A stretch of DNA of 64,000 bases. Source: Thalassotalea sp. HSM 43 (GTDB lineage Bacteria; Pseudomonadota; Gammaproteobacteria; Enterobacterales; Alteromonadaceae). How positions within the stretch are numbered: position 1 is the stretch's first letter; the number at the start of each line of letters is the position of its first letter. Shown here piece after piece: positions 53,959 to 63,843 of the stretch. The notes beneath the pieces are model-generated. The model saw only the letters and a list, made by a program, of their open reading frames with translations. It searched no databases and was not told the origin of the DNA. Location: positions 868,001 through 932,000 of the forward strand of contig NZ_CP038493.1 of the NCBI RefSeq assembly GCF_004752005.1. The letters run 5' to 3'. The position numbers were made by a program, and so were the translations under genes.

Positions 53959-56008
53959 TATTTATCTCCTGTTGAGCTTGTTTTATTGCATCAATAACTA
54001 TGTCTGTTGTTAATACTTGTGGTAACACTTGTTCGTAATGCTCACCGGCGTAAACCACGTAAAGTGGCACGCCCGAGCGTTTATAGCGTGTTAAAAAATC
54101 AAAAATCTGTTTATTTTTATTGGTCCAATCACCGACCATATAATGCACATTATCATCACCGATGATCTGCTCAAAAGCGCTGTCATTGAATGCCACTTGT
54201 TCATTCACTTTACAGGTTATGCACCAGTCTGCGGTCATGTTAACCAGCACTACCTTATTTTGTTTGCGCAAAGCGGCTAATGTTGCATCGTTAAAGGTCG
54301 CAGCGGTTTGCGGTTCAACCACAGCGTTATGATCACTGGCTTGTTGACTGCTGTAGCCACCAGCCAATAGTGCCAGTATCAAACACATCATTGAAAATCG
54401 CTGTGAGGCAACACTGCTGAGCCAAATACATAATGCAAATGCGAGCAAACCAGACATTAGCCACAACAACCCAATATCACCAGTTTGTGCTTGAAATACC
54501 CACACCAGCCAAATAACCGTCGCCAGCATTGGAAATGCTAAAAACTGCTTAAAGGTGTTCGTCCAAGCACCTGGTTTTGGCAACAACGCGGCGAACCGCT
54601 GATTGATTGACAATAAAGTCATTGGCAGTGCAAAGCCCAGTGCTAAAGCGGTAAATATCGCCAACGTTGTCATCGCCGGACTGACCATGGCAACACCTAG
54701 CGCGGTGGCCATAAACGGTGCAGTACAGGGCGAGGCAACAATGACAGCTAAAACACCGGTAAAAAACTGGCTAGTAAAGCCCTTTCCTTGGGTTAATGAT
54801 TGCCCCATGCCCGCTAAACGTCCGCCCGTGGGTGCCACATCAAATAACATTAAGGCAATAAACAAAAACAAGAACGCCAGTGCTGCGATAACAAGAGGCT
54901 CTTGCAAATGAAAGCCCCAACCAACGGCATTGCCGCCAGCTTTAACCGCTAATATCACAGCCGCGAACAACCAAAAGCTGGCTAACACACCAATGGCAAA
55001 GCCCCATTTTTGTCCACTGTTTATCGCATTTGACTGTTGGCTAAGCGACATCGCTTTTAACGACAACACCGGTAACACACACGGCATGACATTGAGTAGC
55101 AAACCACCAGCAAACGCTAATAACATCAGCCACAATAGATTGTCGCTTGATTGCACGGCGCCACTGTTGATAGAAGATGTTAGGTAAAAGCCTTGTTTGC
55201 CATTGGTAAACAAAAACTCAATTGATTCGTCCCCTAAGGAAAAATAATCTGACTTGGGTAACAGGAAGTTAAGGTCGCTGAACTCATCATTATCTTGTAA
55301 CGCTTGTTGTACCGCGTTGTGCTGAATAATGTCCGCGCGAAACGGTAATAATTGCCAGCCATCACTATCAAAGCCGCTGATATCACTATCAAGTGCTACC
55401 GATACCGCTAAATGTGTGTCCGTTATTTCATGTTTACCATACAAGGATTTTGTCGATGGTAATTGCTCACGAGTATGGCTAAATAACTCAGCATCAGGGC
55501 TTAGCGTCGCCTCAAGATTGCTGCTCGCATCAATTGGTAACTCAATGGTCAGAGTTGCCCAACCAGGAATGCAGTCTTCTTTACATACTAACCAGGATAA
55601 ATCAGCGGTAATCTTCGCCGCATCGACTGAGGCAGTATCTTCGGCTAACGTGATTGGCACCATGAGTAGGTTATCGCCACTGTATCCGTAGTTGACTAGA
55701 TGTGCGACCGCAATTGCTTCAGGTAATGGCCATTGAATATCACCAAACTCTATATCGACAGACGATGTCCACTGCACGGTTGGCGCTTCACCCGAGTCGC
55801 CGGCATTGCGCCAATAGGTATGCCACTGGTTTTCTGGACTCAGTAAAATACCGAGGTACTGGGTTTGGCCTGGAATTAACAGCAAATGCTCAGTAACAAG
55901 AGCTACTTCAATATACGGCCCACTGGCGTTTGCCCGATATGTTTCGGTCGCAGATACATTAAATGTGGTGATTATTAACACCACAAAGGAAAGCAAAAAC
56001 TGCTTCAT
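53945..56008 (-). CDS. DsbD-like transmembrane thiol:disulfide reductase (ScsB-type)
   Basis: A 687-residue membrane protein with a signal peptide (about 1-20), an N-terminal periplasmic domain (about 25-285), a block of eight membrane helices (about 290-545) including the NVMPCVLPVLSLKAMS motif, and a C-terminal thioredoxin domain with WCITCK (about 597). It moves electrons from cytoplasmic thioredoxin through the membrane to periplasmic redoxins. The large N-terminal domain is more like ScsB/DipZ proteins than the short DsbD domain. Its partner is the overlapping redoxin gene. Copper stress is a possible context, since ScsB proteins relate to copper tolerance. Confidence 0.9.
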   Translation of the reverse strand: MKQFLLSFVVLIITTFNVSATETYRANASGPYIEVALVTEHLLLIPGQTQYLGILLSPENQWHTYWRNAGDSGEAPTVQWTSSVDIEFGDIQWPLPEAIAVAHLVNYGYSGDNLLMVPITLAEDTASVDAAKITADLSWLVCKEDCIPGWATLTIELPIDASSNLEATLSPDAELFSHTREQLPSTKSLYGKHEITDTHLAVSVALDSDISGFDSDGWQLLPFRADIIQHNAVQQALQDNDEFSDLNFLLPKSDYFSLGDESIEFLFTNGKQGFYLTSSINSGAVQSSDNLLWLMLLAFAGGLLLNVMPCVLPVLSLKAMSLSQQSNAINSGQKWGFAIGVLASFWLFAAVILAVKAGGNAVGWGFHLQEPLVIAALAFLFLFIALMLFDVAPTGGRLAGMGQSLTQGKGFTSQFFTGVLAVIVASPCTAPFMATALGVAMVSPAMTTLAIFTALALGFALPMTLLSINQRFAALLPKPGAWTNTFKQFLAFPMLATVIWLVWVFQAQTGDIGLLWLMSGLLAFALCIWLSSVASQRFSMMCLILALLAGGYSSQQASDHNAVVEPQTAATFNDATLAALRKQNKVVLVNMTADWCITCKVNEQVAFNDSAFEQIIGDDNVHYMVGDWTNKNKQIFDFLTRYKRSGVPLYVVYAGEHYEQVLPQVLTTDIVIDAIKQAQQEINNATL

Positions 56009-56169
56009 TTTTAGATAGATACTCGATTCAATATGACAATAATTTAACCATCATAGCCTACGGGCGATAAATAATAAAAGATCAAAACAGCGACCGATTC
56101 AATAAGTAAACTTAACCGCTTATTGCTACGTATTATTAGCCACGTTATCCGCACTGTGACGAACACATC

Positions 56170-56607
56170 ATGAAAAACTATGATCCTGCCTTTATTGCTG
56201 CCGTTATCGCATTGGTAATGACATTGCTAAACTCAAAATACAGTTTAGCCCAAGACTCCATTAGCGAAGCCATGTTATGGCAACATCGCCTGCTAATTTT
56301 TAATGTCGATAACAAGCAACAACTGCCACAAATCGATACTGAAATAAGAGACGAGTTTAACTTACAGATCATTACCCTAATCGATACAAAAGCTTACCTT
56401 ATTGACAGCAACGATAACTACCAACAATTGTCGGCGGCACACTATTCCGAGTTATCGAAAAACTACAGCCAAGCACAGCATGCCTGGCTTATCGGCTTGG
56501 ACGGCGGCGTAAAAGCCAACTACCCTATTGATAGCTTTGATTTAGACGCCGTGGCATCACTGATAAACACCATGCCGATGCGACAAAGACAGTTACAGCA
56601 ACAATAA
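56170..56607 (+). CDS. DUF4174-family small secreted protein
   Basis: A 145-residue protein with a signal peptide (about 1-28) followed by a small thioredoxin-like fold. The pattern LLIFNVDN near residue 43 and the ending WLIGLDGGVKANYP, then MPMRQRQ, match the DUF4174 family as I remember it. The function is unknown. It is transcribed divergently from the DsbD-like gene and upstream of the alcohol dehydrogenase gene. Confidence 0.75.
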   Translation: MKNYDPAFIAAVIALVMTLLNSKYSLAQDSISEAMLWQHRLLIFNVDNKQQLPQIDTEIRDEFNLQIITLIDTKAYLIDSNDNYQQLSAAHYSELSKNYSQAQHAWLIGLDGGVKANYPIDSFDLDAVASLINTMPMRQRQLQQQ

Positions 56608-56758
56608 TTAGCCAATAACAGGCTAACAACCTTGAAATAAGCCATTGCTGAAACGATATATAAACTACACGTATATACAACGCTAACATCACACATGACG
56701 TGGTTAATGCTAGCGTCAGACACACAGCTATTAGCAAACTACTGCAGAGATTATCATC

Positions 56759-57904
56759 ATGAAATTTACCTACCAAAACGCAACGCAAATATTCTTTGGC
56801 CAAGGGCAAATTAGCAAAATCAGTGACGCAATCGACAGCCAAAGCAAGGTGCTATTTTTATATGGCGGCGGCTCAATTAAGAAAAATGGTGTATATGAGC
56901 AAACCAAGCAAGCTCTTACAAATCATCAGTGGCTAGAATTTTCTGGCGTCGAAGCGAACCCAACCAAAGAAACATTAGACAAGGCCATCGACGTATGTAA
57001 GCAAGAAAACATCGACTTTATTCTTGCTGTTGGCGGTGGCTCAGTCATTGATGGCGCCAAATACGTTGCCGCTGGCGCCTTATACGATGGCGATGCCTGG
57101 GATATTTTAATAGGCAAGTATACGCCTGAAACCGCATTGCCTATCGGCGCCATTTTAACCATTCCAGCCACAGGCTCTGAATCCAATGGTAACTCGGTGA
57201 TCACCAAGTCAGAGACTCAACAAAAGATGGCGTTTGCCGCTCAATGCGTATTACCGGTTTTTGCGGTCATGGACCCTGATGTAATGAAAACCTTACCAGA
57301 AAAACAATTGGCCAACGGCGTGGTCGATGCCTTTGTCCATGTCTGCGAGCAATACATCACCAAAAATGCCGGTGCCATGGTTCAAGATGGCTATTCTGAA
57401 ACACTGTTACGCACATTGAAGTCGTTAGGTGATAGCTTCAACGAACGTGATGATGCGTGGCGTGCCAACTTAATGTTGGCAGCTAACCAAGCCTTGAACG
57501 GCTTTATTGGTAGTGGTGTTGAGCAGGACTGGTCCACACACATGATTGGCCATGAATTAACCGCCCTTTGGCATGTTGACCATGCTCGCTCGTTAGCGAT
57601 TGTGCAGCCATCACTATTACGTAATCAAATCGAGCATAAACGCGCCAAACTGGAACAAATGGGTCGCAATGTATTTGCGCTTGAACAAAGCGATGACTTG
57701 GCGGAGAGCACCATCGATGCCATTGAAGCCTTCTACAATAGCTTGAATGTCGCCACGCAATTGACCGAACACGGCGATGACAAACAAGGTGCTATTGACG
57801 CCGTGGTAAGCCGACTGGAAGGATTAAACTATGTATCCTTATCGGAAAACGGTACGGTAACTCCCGTTGAAGTTCGTCAAATTTTGACCAATGCGGTCGC
57901 GTAA
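56759..57904 (+). CDS. Iron-containing alcohol dehydrogenase (YqhD-like aldehyde reductase)
   Basis: A 381-residue cytoplasmic type III alcohol dehydrogenase. The start MKFTYQNATQIFFGQG, the nucleotide loop GGGSVIDGAKYVA (about 92) and the metal-binding segments DAFVHVCEQY and HMIGHELTALWHVDHAR are typical of YqhD/BDH proteins. YqhD reduces toxic short-chain aldehydes with NADPH. A terminator follows 30 bases after the stop. Confidence 0.93.
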   Translation: MKFTYQNATQIFFGQGQISKISDAIDSQSKVLFLYGGGSIKKNGVYEQTKQALTNHQWLEFSGVEANPTKETLDKAIDVCKQENIDFILAVGGGSVIDGAKYVAAGALYDGDAWDILIGKYTPETALPIGAILTIPATGSESNGNSVITKSETQQKMAFAAQCVLPVFAVMDPDVMKTLPEKQLANGVVDAFVHVCEQYITKNAGAMVQDGYSETLLRTLKSLGDSFNERDDAWRANLMLAANQALNGFIGSGVEQDWSTHMIGHELTALWHVDHARSLAIVQPSLLRNQIEHKRAKLEQMGRNVFALEQSDDLAESTIDAIEAFYNSLNVATQLTEHGDDKQGAIDAVVSRLEGLNYVSLSENGTVTPVEVRQILTNAVA

Positions 57905-57933
57905 ATAGCACTTCCAAGCAGTTGATAATTCAT

Positions 57934-57966
57934 AACAGGCGAGCACCATGCTCGCCTGTTTGTTTT
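57934..57966 (+). terminator. Terminator of the alcohol dehydrogenase gene
   Basis: Stem AACAGGCGAGC / GCTCGCCTGTT (57934-57944, 57950-57960) with a 5-base loop, followed by TGTTTTC. Confidence 0.9.
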
Positions 57967-58068
57967 CTTAGACATGGTAAAATGTGCAATCATTCAAATG
58001 TCCTACACTATCTAATATGTTTACCTTTTCCCCTTCATAAATAAGGTACTTATAATCGGGACATAAAG

Positions 58069-58677
58069 ATGATTGATTTTGTCGCCACCTTTATCGCTTT
58101 TTTTGCGGTCATCGATCCGATAGGCACGGTACCCGTATTCATTGCGGTAACGTCGCAATACGATGCGCAACTTAGAAAAAAAATCGCCTTATTTGCCACC
58201 TTAATAGCAGCCGGCATTTTACTGTTTTTCGTGCTGATTGGTGAGCATATCTTAAACGCCATGTCGATTCCTTTACCGGCTTTTCAAATCGCTGGCGGTA
58301 TCGTGTTATTTTTATTTGCATTAACCATGATCTTTGGCGATAGCAAACCGGATGAAGAAATACAGATGGCGAAAAATCACCGTGATACCGCGACATTTCC
58401 CTTGGCCGTTCCATCTATTGCAAGCCCCGGAGCCATGCTAGCCGCGGTGCTGCTCACAGATAACAGTCGCTTTAGCGCGTGGGAACAAGCGCAAACGGTT
58501 TCGATGATTTTCGCCGTATTATTGGTTGCGTATATTTTAATGTTGCTATCAGGGCAAATAATTAAGTTGATAGGTTCCAGTGGCGCAGGCGTCATCAGTC
58601 GCGTTATGGGCCTTATCTTAGCAGCCGTTGCGACCACCAACACATTAGCTGGTATCAAACTGTATTTTGGCTTGTAA
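58069..58677 (+). CDS. MarC-family integral membrane protein
   Basis: A 202-residue protein with about six membrane helices. The start MIDFVATFIAFFAVIDPIGTVPVF and the segment PLAVPSIASPGAM (about 115) are signatures of MarC/YhgN proteins. The function of the family is not settled; MarC was once linked to multiple antibiotic resistance but this was not upheld. GGGACA lies upstream of the ATG. It stands alone. Confidence 0.93.
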   Translation: MIDFVATFIAFFAVIDPIGTVPVFIAVTSQYDAQLRKKIALFATLIAAGILLFFVLIGEHILNAMSIPLPAFQIAGGIVLFLFALTMIFGDSKPDEEIQMAKNHRDTATFPLAVPSIASPGAMLAAVLLTDNSRFSAWEQAQTVSMIFAVLLVAYILMLLSGQIIKLIGSSGAGVISRVMGLILAAVATTNTLAGIKLYFGL

Positions 58678-58843
58678 TCCAATATTTAGTTGCTCGATCT
58701 GCCGACAAGGTGAAGCAACGATTTTTTAACTTATCTCAGAAAACAAACAACTCACATAATATCTCTGGTGTTTAGTTCAACACCTGCGCTATGTTATCTA
58801 CAGTTTTTTTACTTTAAAACAATAATATAGAGATATATCTGTA

Positions 58844-60913
58844 ATGATTAAAAAACCTCTTTGCAAATCTGCGTTGTTGGTGATGAGTGTTTTATTTGCA
58901 GGCGCATCAAGTGCTAGCGAGGAAAACAAAGATAACACCTTGGTTCTTAAGGACCTATTTAACCTCGAATATGCCGCAAACCCTGTAATAATGCCTGACG
59001 GTGAACATGTCGTCTATGAACGTCGCAGTATGGACATTATGACCGATTCGGTACGTCGTAACCTATGGACAGTGTCTTTAGACGGTGACACCCATATGCC
59101 ATTGTTATCGGACAGTAAAAATCACTTTAGCCCGCTATTCTCACCAGACGGTTCTAAAATGGCATACCTTTCAAGCAAAGAAGGCAAGGTACAGATTTAC
59201 TTGAGAGATGTTGCCACCGGTAATACCGCTCGTGTCACCGATGTCGCCATAAGTCCTAGTAGCATGAGCTTTTCACCTGACGGCAAACAACTCGCATTTG
59301 CTATGTTTACGCCAACGAAAGCGAAACCTCTATTTAATCTTGGCTTTAAACCTAAAGGCGCGAAGTGGGCAGAAGATGCGCACTACATTGACCAAACCCT
59401 ATTCCAACGTGACGGTGCGGGTATGAAAAAGCCTGGTAATATGCAGGTTTACGTTGTGCCGACCATTGGCGGCACGCCACGCCAAATTACCTCAGGTAAT
59501 CATGATTACGCCGGCTCTATCGCCTGGACGAAAGATGCTAAGCAGATCATCGTCTCGGCGAATACTCGCGAAGATGCTGATTTTGATGTATTTAATTCAG
59601 ACCTACTTGCTATTGACTTAAAGACCTCGAAAGTAAGCAAGTTAACCGACGCAAGTGGCCCAGAAAACAGCCCCAAAATGAGCCCTAACGGGAAGAAAAT
59701 TGCATTTACCGGTTTTGAAGATAACGGTAAATCAAATCAAATTAGCCAACTATATGTCATGAATGTTGATGGCTCTGACATTGAAAGCTTAACCCCTAAA
59801 TTAGACCGCTCTGTTGCTGATATAAACTGGGAAGACAATAGCAAAGGCTTGTACTTTAGTTATGATGACATGGGCGAAAAACATGTTGCCTATGTGAGCT
59901 TATCAGGAAAGATCTCCACTAAAACTGATAAGTTAGGTGGTACGAGTTTAGGCCGCCCATATACCTCGGGTAACTATGATGTGACATCTAATGGCACGGT
60001 TGTTTACACAAGCTCTACCGGCGATCGCCCTGCAGACTTAGCGGTAGTAAATAAAAAGGGTAAAGTGAAACAACTTACCGATTTAAACGGCGATGTATTT
60101 GATCATAAAACCGTTAACAAACCAGAGTTGATGGAATTAAAAAGCAGCCTCGATGAGCGCGACTTACAAGCTTGGATCGTCACGCCGCCAAACTTTGATC
60201 CTAATAAAAAGTACCCTCTTATTTTAGAAATTCACGGCGGCCCACACACCGCGTACGGACCGGGATTCTCTAGTGAAGTACAATTGTTTGCCGCTGCTGG
60301 CTATGTCGTTGTGTACGGTAACCCTCGCGGTTCAACATCACAGGGTGAAGAATTTGCCAATTTAATAGATAAAAACTATCCATCGCAAGATTACAACGAC
60401 CTTATGGACATGGTTGATGGCGTTATTGCTAAAGGCTATATCGATGAGTCTAACTTGTTCGTTACTGGTGGCTCTGGTGGTGGTACCTTAACCTCATGGA
60501 TCATTGGTAACACCGACCGATTTAAAGCATCTGTGGTTGCCAAACCGGTAATTAACTGGACCAGCATGATAGGAACGTCAGATATTTATACCTTTATGAG
60601 CAAATACTGGTTTAGTGACTTACCATGGAATGACTACGAGCAATACTGGAACCGTTCTCCACTGTCGCTAGTTGGTAACGTAACCACACCAACCATGGTA
60701 CTCACCGGTGAGTTGGATGTTCGTACGCCTATGGGCGAAAGTGAGCAATACTATGGTGCCCTGCGTTTACAAGGCGTAGAAAGCTCATTAGTACGCATTC
60801 AAGGTGCTTACCATGGCATTGCCGCCAAACCGTCTAATTTAGCCCGTAAAGTTGGTTATATCCTGGCTTGGTTTGATAAATTCAAAAATGCCGAGCAAGA
60901 GTCTAGTAAGTAA
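58844..60913 (+). CDS. Secreted S9-family prolyl-oligopeptidase-like peptidase
   Basis: A 689-residue protein with a signal peptide (about 1-24, ending SSA). Residues about 30-390 form a beta-propeller with WD40-like/TolB repeats (FSPLFSPDGSKMAYLS, MSPNGKKIAFTG). The alpha/beta-hydrolase domain has the catalytic triad Ser544 (GGSGGGTL), Asp625 (GELDVRTP) and His657 (YHGIAAKP). It matches the acylaminoacyl/dipeptidyl peptidase group of S9. It probably degrades peptides in the periplasm. A terminator follows 30 bases after the stop. Confidence 0.93.
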   Translation: MIKKPLCKSALLVMSVLFAGASSASEENKDNTLVLKDLFNLEYAANPVIMPDGEHVVYERRSMDIMTDSVRRNLWTVSLDGDTHMPLLSDSKNHFSPLFSPDGSKMAYLSSKEGKVQIYLRDVATGNTARVTDVAISPSSMSFSPDGKQLAFAMFTPTKAKPLFNLGFKPKGAKWAEDAHYIDQTLFQRDGAGMKKPGNMQVYVVPTIGGTPRQITSGNHDYAGSIAWTKDAKQIIVSANTREDADFDVFNSDLLAIDLKTSKVSKLTDASGPENSPKMSPNGKKIAFTGFEDNGKSNQISQLYVMNVDGSDIESLTPKLDRSVADINWEDNSKGLYFSYDDMGEKHVAYVSLSGKISTKTDKLGGTSLGRPYTSGNYDVTSNGTVVYTSSTGDRPADLAVVNKKGKVKQLTDLNGDVFDHKTVNKPELMELKSSLDERDLQAWIVTPPNFDPNKKYPLILEIHGGPHTAYGPGFSSEVQLFAAAGYVVVYGNPRGSTSQGEEFANLIDKNYPSQDYNDLMDMVDGVIAKGYIDESNLFVTGGSGGGTLTSWIIGNTDRFKASVVAKPVINWTSMIGTSDIYTFMSKYWFSDLPWNDYEQYWNRSPLSLVGNVTTPTMVLTGELDVRTPMGESEQYYGALRLQGVESSLVRIQGAYHGIAAKPSNLARKVGYILAWFDKFKNAEQESSK

Positions 60914-60941
60914 CTCTACAAAGGTTTGTTAACAATAAAAG

Positions 60942-60968
60942 AGCGGATCTTCATGATCCGCTTTTTTA
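60942..60968 (+). terminator. Terminator of the S9 peptidase gene
   Basis: Stem AGCGGATC / GATCCGCT with a 5-base loop (60942-60949, 60955-60962) followed by T6; flanking A residues make it potentially active toward the converging gene as well. Confidence 0.9.
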
Positions 60969-60993
60969 TTATCTTAAAAAGTTTTAAGTATGT

Positions 60994-62250
60994 TTAGGCT
61001 CTGCGTTTTCTAAACGAATATAAACCCGCCGACAACATGGTTTTTAACACCACGCCCATGGCACTTAAATCAGGCTTAGGATCTTTGCCTTTGGCAATGC
61101 GCCACATTTGATGTTCATACCAAACAAGACCCACCATGGCGGCTCTGTCTAACTTCGGTTTGCCGGTGGTTGGCACAGTAAGTGGCATCGCATGTGCATT
61201 ATCTGCAATAAGCTTATTCGGAAACTCCGGATCAACAACCGTCGTTCTGGCGATACCAACAAAGTCGGTTGCACCTGATGTGATGGCATGATTCATCGCC
61301 ACACCACTTCGAAAACCACCAGTGACCACTAATGGGGATGTCACTAATTTACGAACCTTTTCCATGTAATCTAAAAAGTAGGCTTCACGTTTGATGGTAG
61401 TTTGCTTTTGTTCGGCAGTATTCGCTTCAGTCTTTTTATCAGCCCCCATCATTGATGGGCTTTCATAGGTACCACCGGAGATTTCAATTAAATCGATACC
61501 GGCATCCGCTAAGGCCTGTACTACTTGCATCGACTCCTCTTCGCTGAAACCACCTTTCATAAAGTCAGCACTATTGAGCTTAATACCAATCGGAAACTCA
61601 ACGCCAACTTGTGCACGTATCGCTTTATACACTTCCAGCACAAATCGCATACGATTTTCTAAACTACCACCCCATTTATCATCGCGCTGATTATGACGAG
61701 ACGATAAAAATTGGCTGACCAAATAACCATGTGCGCCATGAATTTGAACACCGGTAAATCCCGCCTGCTTTGCCAATTTGGCACTGAGCGCAAACTTATT
61801 AATGATGTCTAAAATTTCTTGCTCGCTTAACGCACGCGGCTGATTAAAGGCTTTTTCTAAACCACGACCTAATGATATCGCAGACGGCGCCACCGGTTGC
61901 TCACACAAAAAGCTAGGGATTTGCTTACCCGGGTGATTCAGTTGCGGCCAAATATGGGTGTTATTTTGCTTACCCGCGTCGGCCCAACGCCTAAACTCAG
62001 CCAAATCACTTTGCTCGTCTAAGACCACATTTTTCGGCTCACCTAATGCGTTTCTATCTATCATGATATTGCCGGTGATCGCTAGCCCTATACCGCCGTT
62101 AGCCCAACGACCATACAGTTTAGCCAAACCGATTTTCGGGTTGTGATGTTTATCGCCAAGCTGTTCACTCATTGCCGATTTAAACAAACGGTTTTTAATG
62201 TTAGCGCCGTTCGCAAGAGAGAAACTGTTGGCCAAGTTTAATGCGGTCAT
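60994..62250 (-). CDS. NADH:flavin oxidoreductase (OYE / dienoyl-reductase-type)
   Basis: A 418-residue FMN TIM-barrel enzyme. Motifs are NRLFKSAMSE near residue 20, WPQLNHPGKQ (about 100), GVQIHGAHGYLVSQFLS (about 165), NQRDDKWGGSLENRMRF and the phosphate-loop GATDFVGIART (about 330). It lacks the C-terminal FAD/NAD domain of DCR-type enzymes, so it is a single-domain oxidoreductase. The substrate is unknown. No strong ribosome site is visible. It is not closely related to the OYE at 52179-53255. Confidence 0.88.
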   Translation of the reverse strand: MTALNLANSFSLANGANIKNRLFKSAMSEQLGDKHHNPKIGLAKLYGRWANGGIGLAITGNIMIDRNALGEPKNVVLDEQSDLAEFRRWADAGKQNNTHIWPQLNHPGKQIPSFLCEQPVAPSAISLGRGLEKAFNQPRALSEQEILDIINKFALSAKLAKQAGFTGVQIHGAHGYLVSQFLSSRHNQRDDKWGGSLENRMRFVLEVYKAIRAQVGVEFPIGIKLNSADFMKGGFSEEESMQVVQALADAGIDLIEISGGTYESPSMMGADKKTEANTAEQKQTTIKREAYFLDYMEKVRKLVTSPLVVTGGFRSGVAMNHAITSGATDFVGIARTTVVDPEFPNKLIADNAHAMPLTVPTTGKPKLDRAAMVGLVWYEHQMWRIAKGKDPKPDLSAMGVVLKTMLSAGLYSFRKRRA

Positions 62251-62380
62251 AATCTAGGTCTTAATTAATAAAGTGTGTATGCAGACTGCTATATATTGAT
62301 GCGATTTTAAAAATTACAAGGTGATAAATTAAGTTCTACTTAATTATTGTCAGGTGGGCTGCTTCTAAAACCTAACGATA

Positions 62381-63760
62381 TTACATTCTAATATGCTGCT
62401 TAAATAAAGATAAATGCTCGTCTTTTCTATGACTCACTAATAAAATAGTACTGTGATTTTGTTCTGCTAGGTGCTCTATAAAGTTAAGTATTCGATATCG
62501 ATTCAGCTCATCTAGGCCTTGAGTTGGCTCATCTAGAATCAATAAGTATGGAGACTTAACTAAAGCTCTAGCGATAAGTGCTAATCGTTGCTCTCCGTAA
62601 CTTAACGTCTGAAAAAGGCGATGTGCATGTACTAACAGGCCAACTTTTTCTAACCATTGTTTCGCAATTTCAATGTGCTTTCTTTCAGGCTGCTGATATA
62701 AGCCAATAGAGTCATAGAAACCAGAGACAACTACAGTCAACAGCTCAGCATTAACACGGTATTGTCGATGCAACTCAGAGCTAACAATTCCCATTTGTTT
62801 TTTCAATTGCCAAATACTCTCGCCTGAGCCTCTCTTAAAACCGAGTACCTCAAGATCATTGGAATAACATTGCGTGCAGTCACCGGTTATTAAGTGCATT
62901 AAAGTAGATTTACCACTGCCGTTTGGGCCAGTAATCAAAGTATGCTGCTGTGGTTTGATACAGACATTTAAGTTTTCAAAAACATTCTCGCCGTTATAAC
63001 TTACCTTCCCTCTATTTAACTTAACTAAATAAGAGGAATTGATATTTTCACGCCGACAGTTACTATCTGGCCAAGCAAGGCTGTCCTGCTCAAGATCAAG
63101 TAAAGCATCGAGCTGTCTTATAGTTTCTTCACTTTCAAGCAATCCAATTACTTCTAGTTGCCCTCGTTCAATAAAAGCAATATTTCGGCACCATGATGGT
63201 ATATCAAGCCTATTGCTGAGCAATAAAAGTACTGTGATACCTTGTTCACATAAATCTCGTAACACTTTTGATAATGCCTGACATGAACTCTCATCTAAGC
63301 TATCAAAAGGGTTGTCACATATTAATAACTCAACACCGTTAAAAATGGCTTGTAGAATAAGTAACTTTCGACTTTCTCCCGTACTAAGTTGACGGTATCC
63401 GTATTCTAAACGATGGGCTAAACCAAAGGCTTCAATCAAAGGGTCATCGAGCTTTGAGGCAGGTAGAAAGTCTTTTGCTTTTGTCCCAATATCCTGCACA
63501 TCAAGGTAATCTGTTCTATCAATTTTTAACTCATGTTCATAAATACTCTGCTGTTTTTCAAATGACACTAAAGCGACTTTATCAACACTAGGTAACAGGC
63601 ATTTTTGTGCAGTACTATCCGTTAACCCGCCAGTCATCAATTGGTCTAAATACTGTTTTCCAGAGCCATTTTTTCCCAACACACACCAAGATTGAGCTTT
63701 GGATAACTGCCAATTTTTGATAGTTAGTTTATCGTGTTGAAAGTTTTTTATATTTATCAT
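62381..63760 (-). CDS. modF: ModF-like twin ABC ATPase, first site degenerate
   Basis: A 459-residue cytoplasmic protein with two ABC ATPase domains and no membrane part. The second half strongly resembles E. coli ModF (YSNDLEVLGFKRGSGES and VSSELHRQYRV) and has an intact site: Walker A GPNGSGKS (K284), signature LSYGEQ (386-391) and Walker B ILDEPT (D410, E411). In the first half Walker A is NGSGKQ (Q36 in place of Ser) and Walker B is CDNPFD (N150 in place of the catalytic Glu), so that half is probably inactive. ModF is linked to molybdate metabolism in E. coli, though its exact role is unclear. It follows lldD on the same strand. Confidence 0.9.
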   Translation of the reverse strand: MINIKNFQHDKLTIKNWQLSKAQSWCVLGKNGSGKQYLDQLMTGGLTDSTAQKCLLPSVDKVALVSFEKQQSIYEHELKIDRTDYLDVQDIGTKAKDFLPASKLDDPLIEAFGLAHRLEYGYRQLSTGESRKLLILQAIFNGVELLICDNPFDSLDESSCQALSKVLRDLCEQGITVLLLLSNRLDIPSWCRNIAFIERGQLEVIGLLESEETIRQLDALLDLEQDSLAWPDSNCRRENINSSYLVKLNRGKVSYNGENVFENLNVCIKPQQHTLITGPNGSGKSTLMHLITGDCTQCYSNDLEVLGFKRGSGESIWQLKKQMGIVSSELHRQYRVNAELLTVVVSGFYDSIGLYQQPERKHIEIAKQWLEKVGLLVHAHRLFQTLSYGEQRLALIARALVKSPYLLILDEPTQGLDELNRYRILNFIEHLAEQNHSTILLVSHRKDEHLSLFKQHIRM

Positions 63761-63777
63761 GAGTTCATAAAAATGAC

Positions 63778-63814
63778 AGAAAAGTTAATGTGATCATTTT
63801 GCGTTAACTTTTCT
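63778..63814 (-). terminator. Possible weak terminator between lldD and modF
   Basis: AT-rich 11-base inverted repeat (AGAAAAGTTAA / TTAACTTTTCT) with a 15-base loop. The minus-strand trailing sequence has only a short T run, so function is uncertain. Confidence 0.35.
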
Positions 63815-63843
63815 CTAGTGGTTAGCAAATATTGAGGTGCTTT

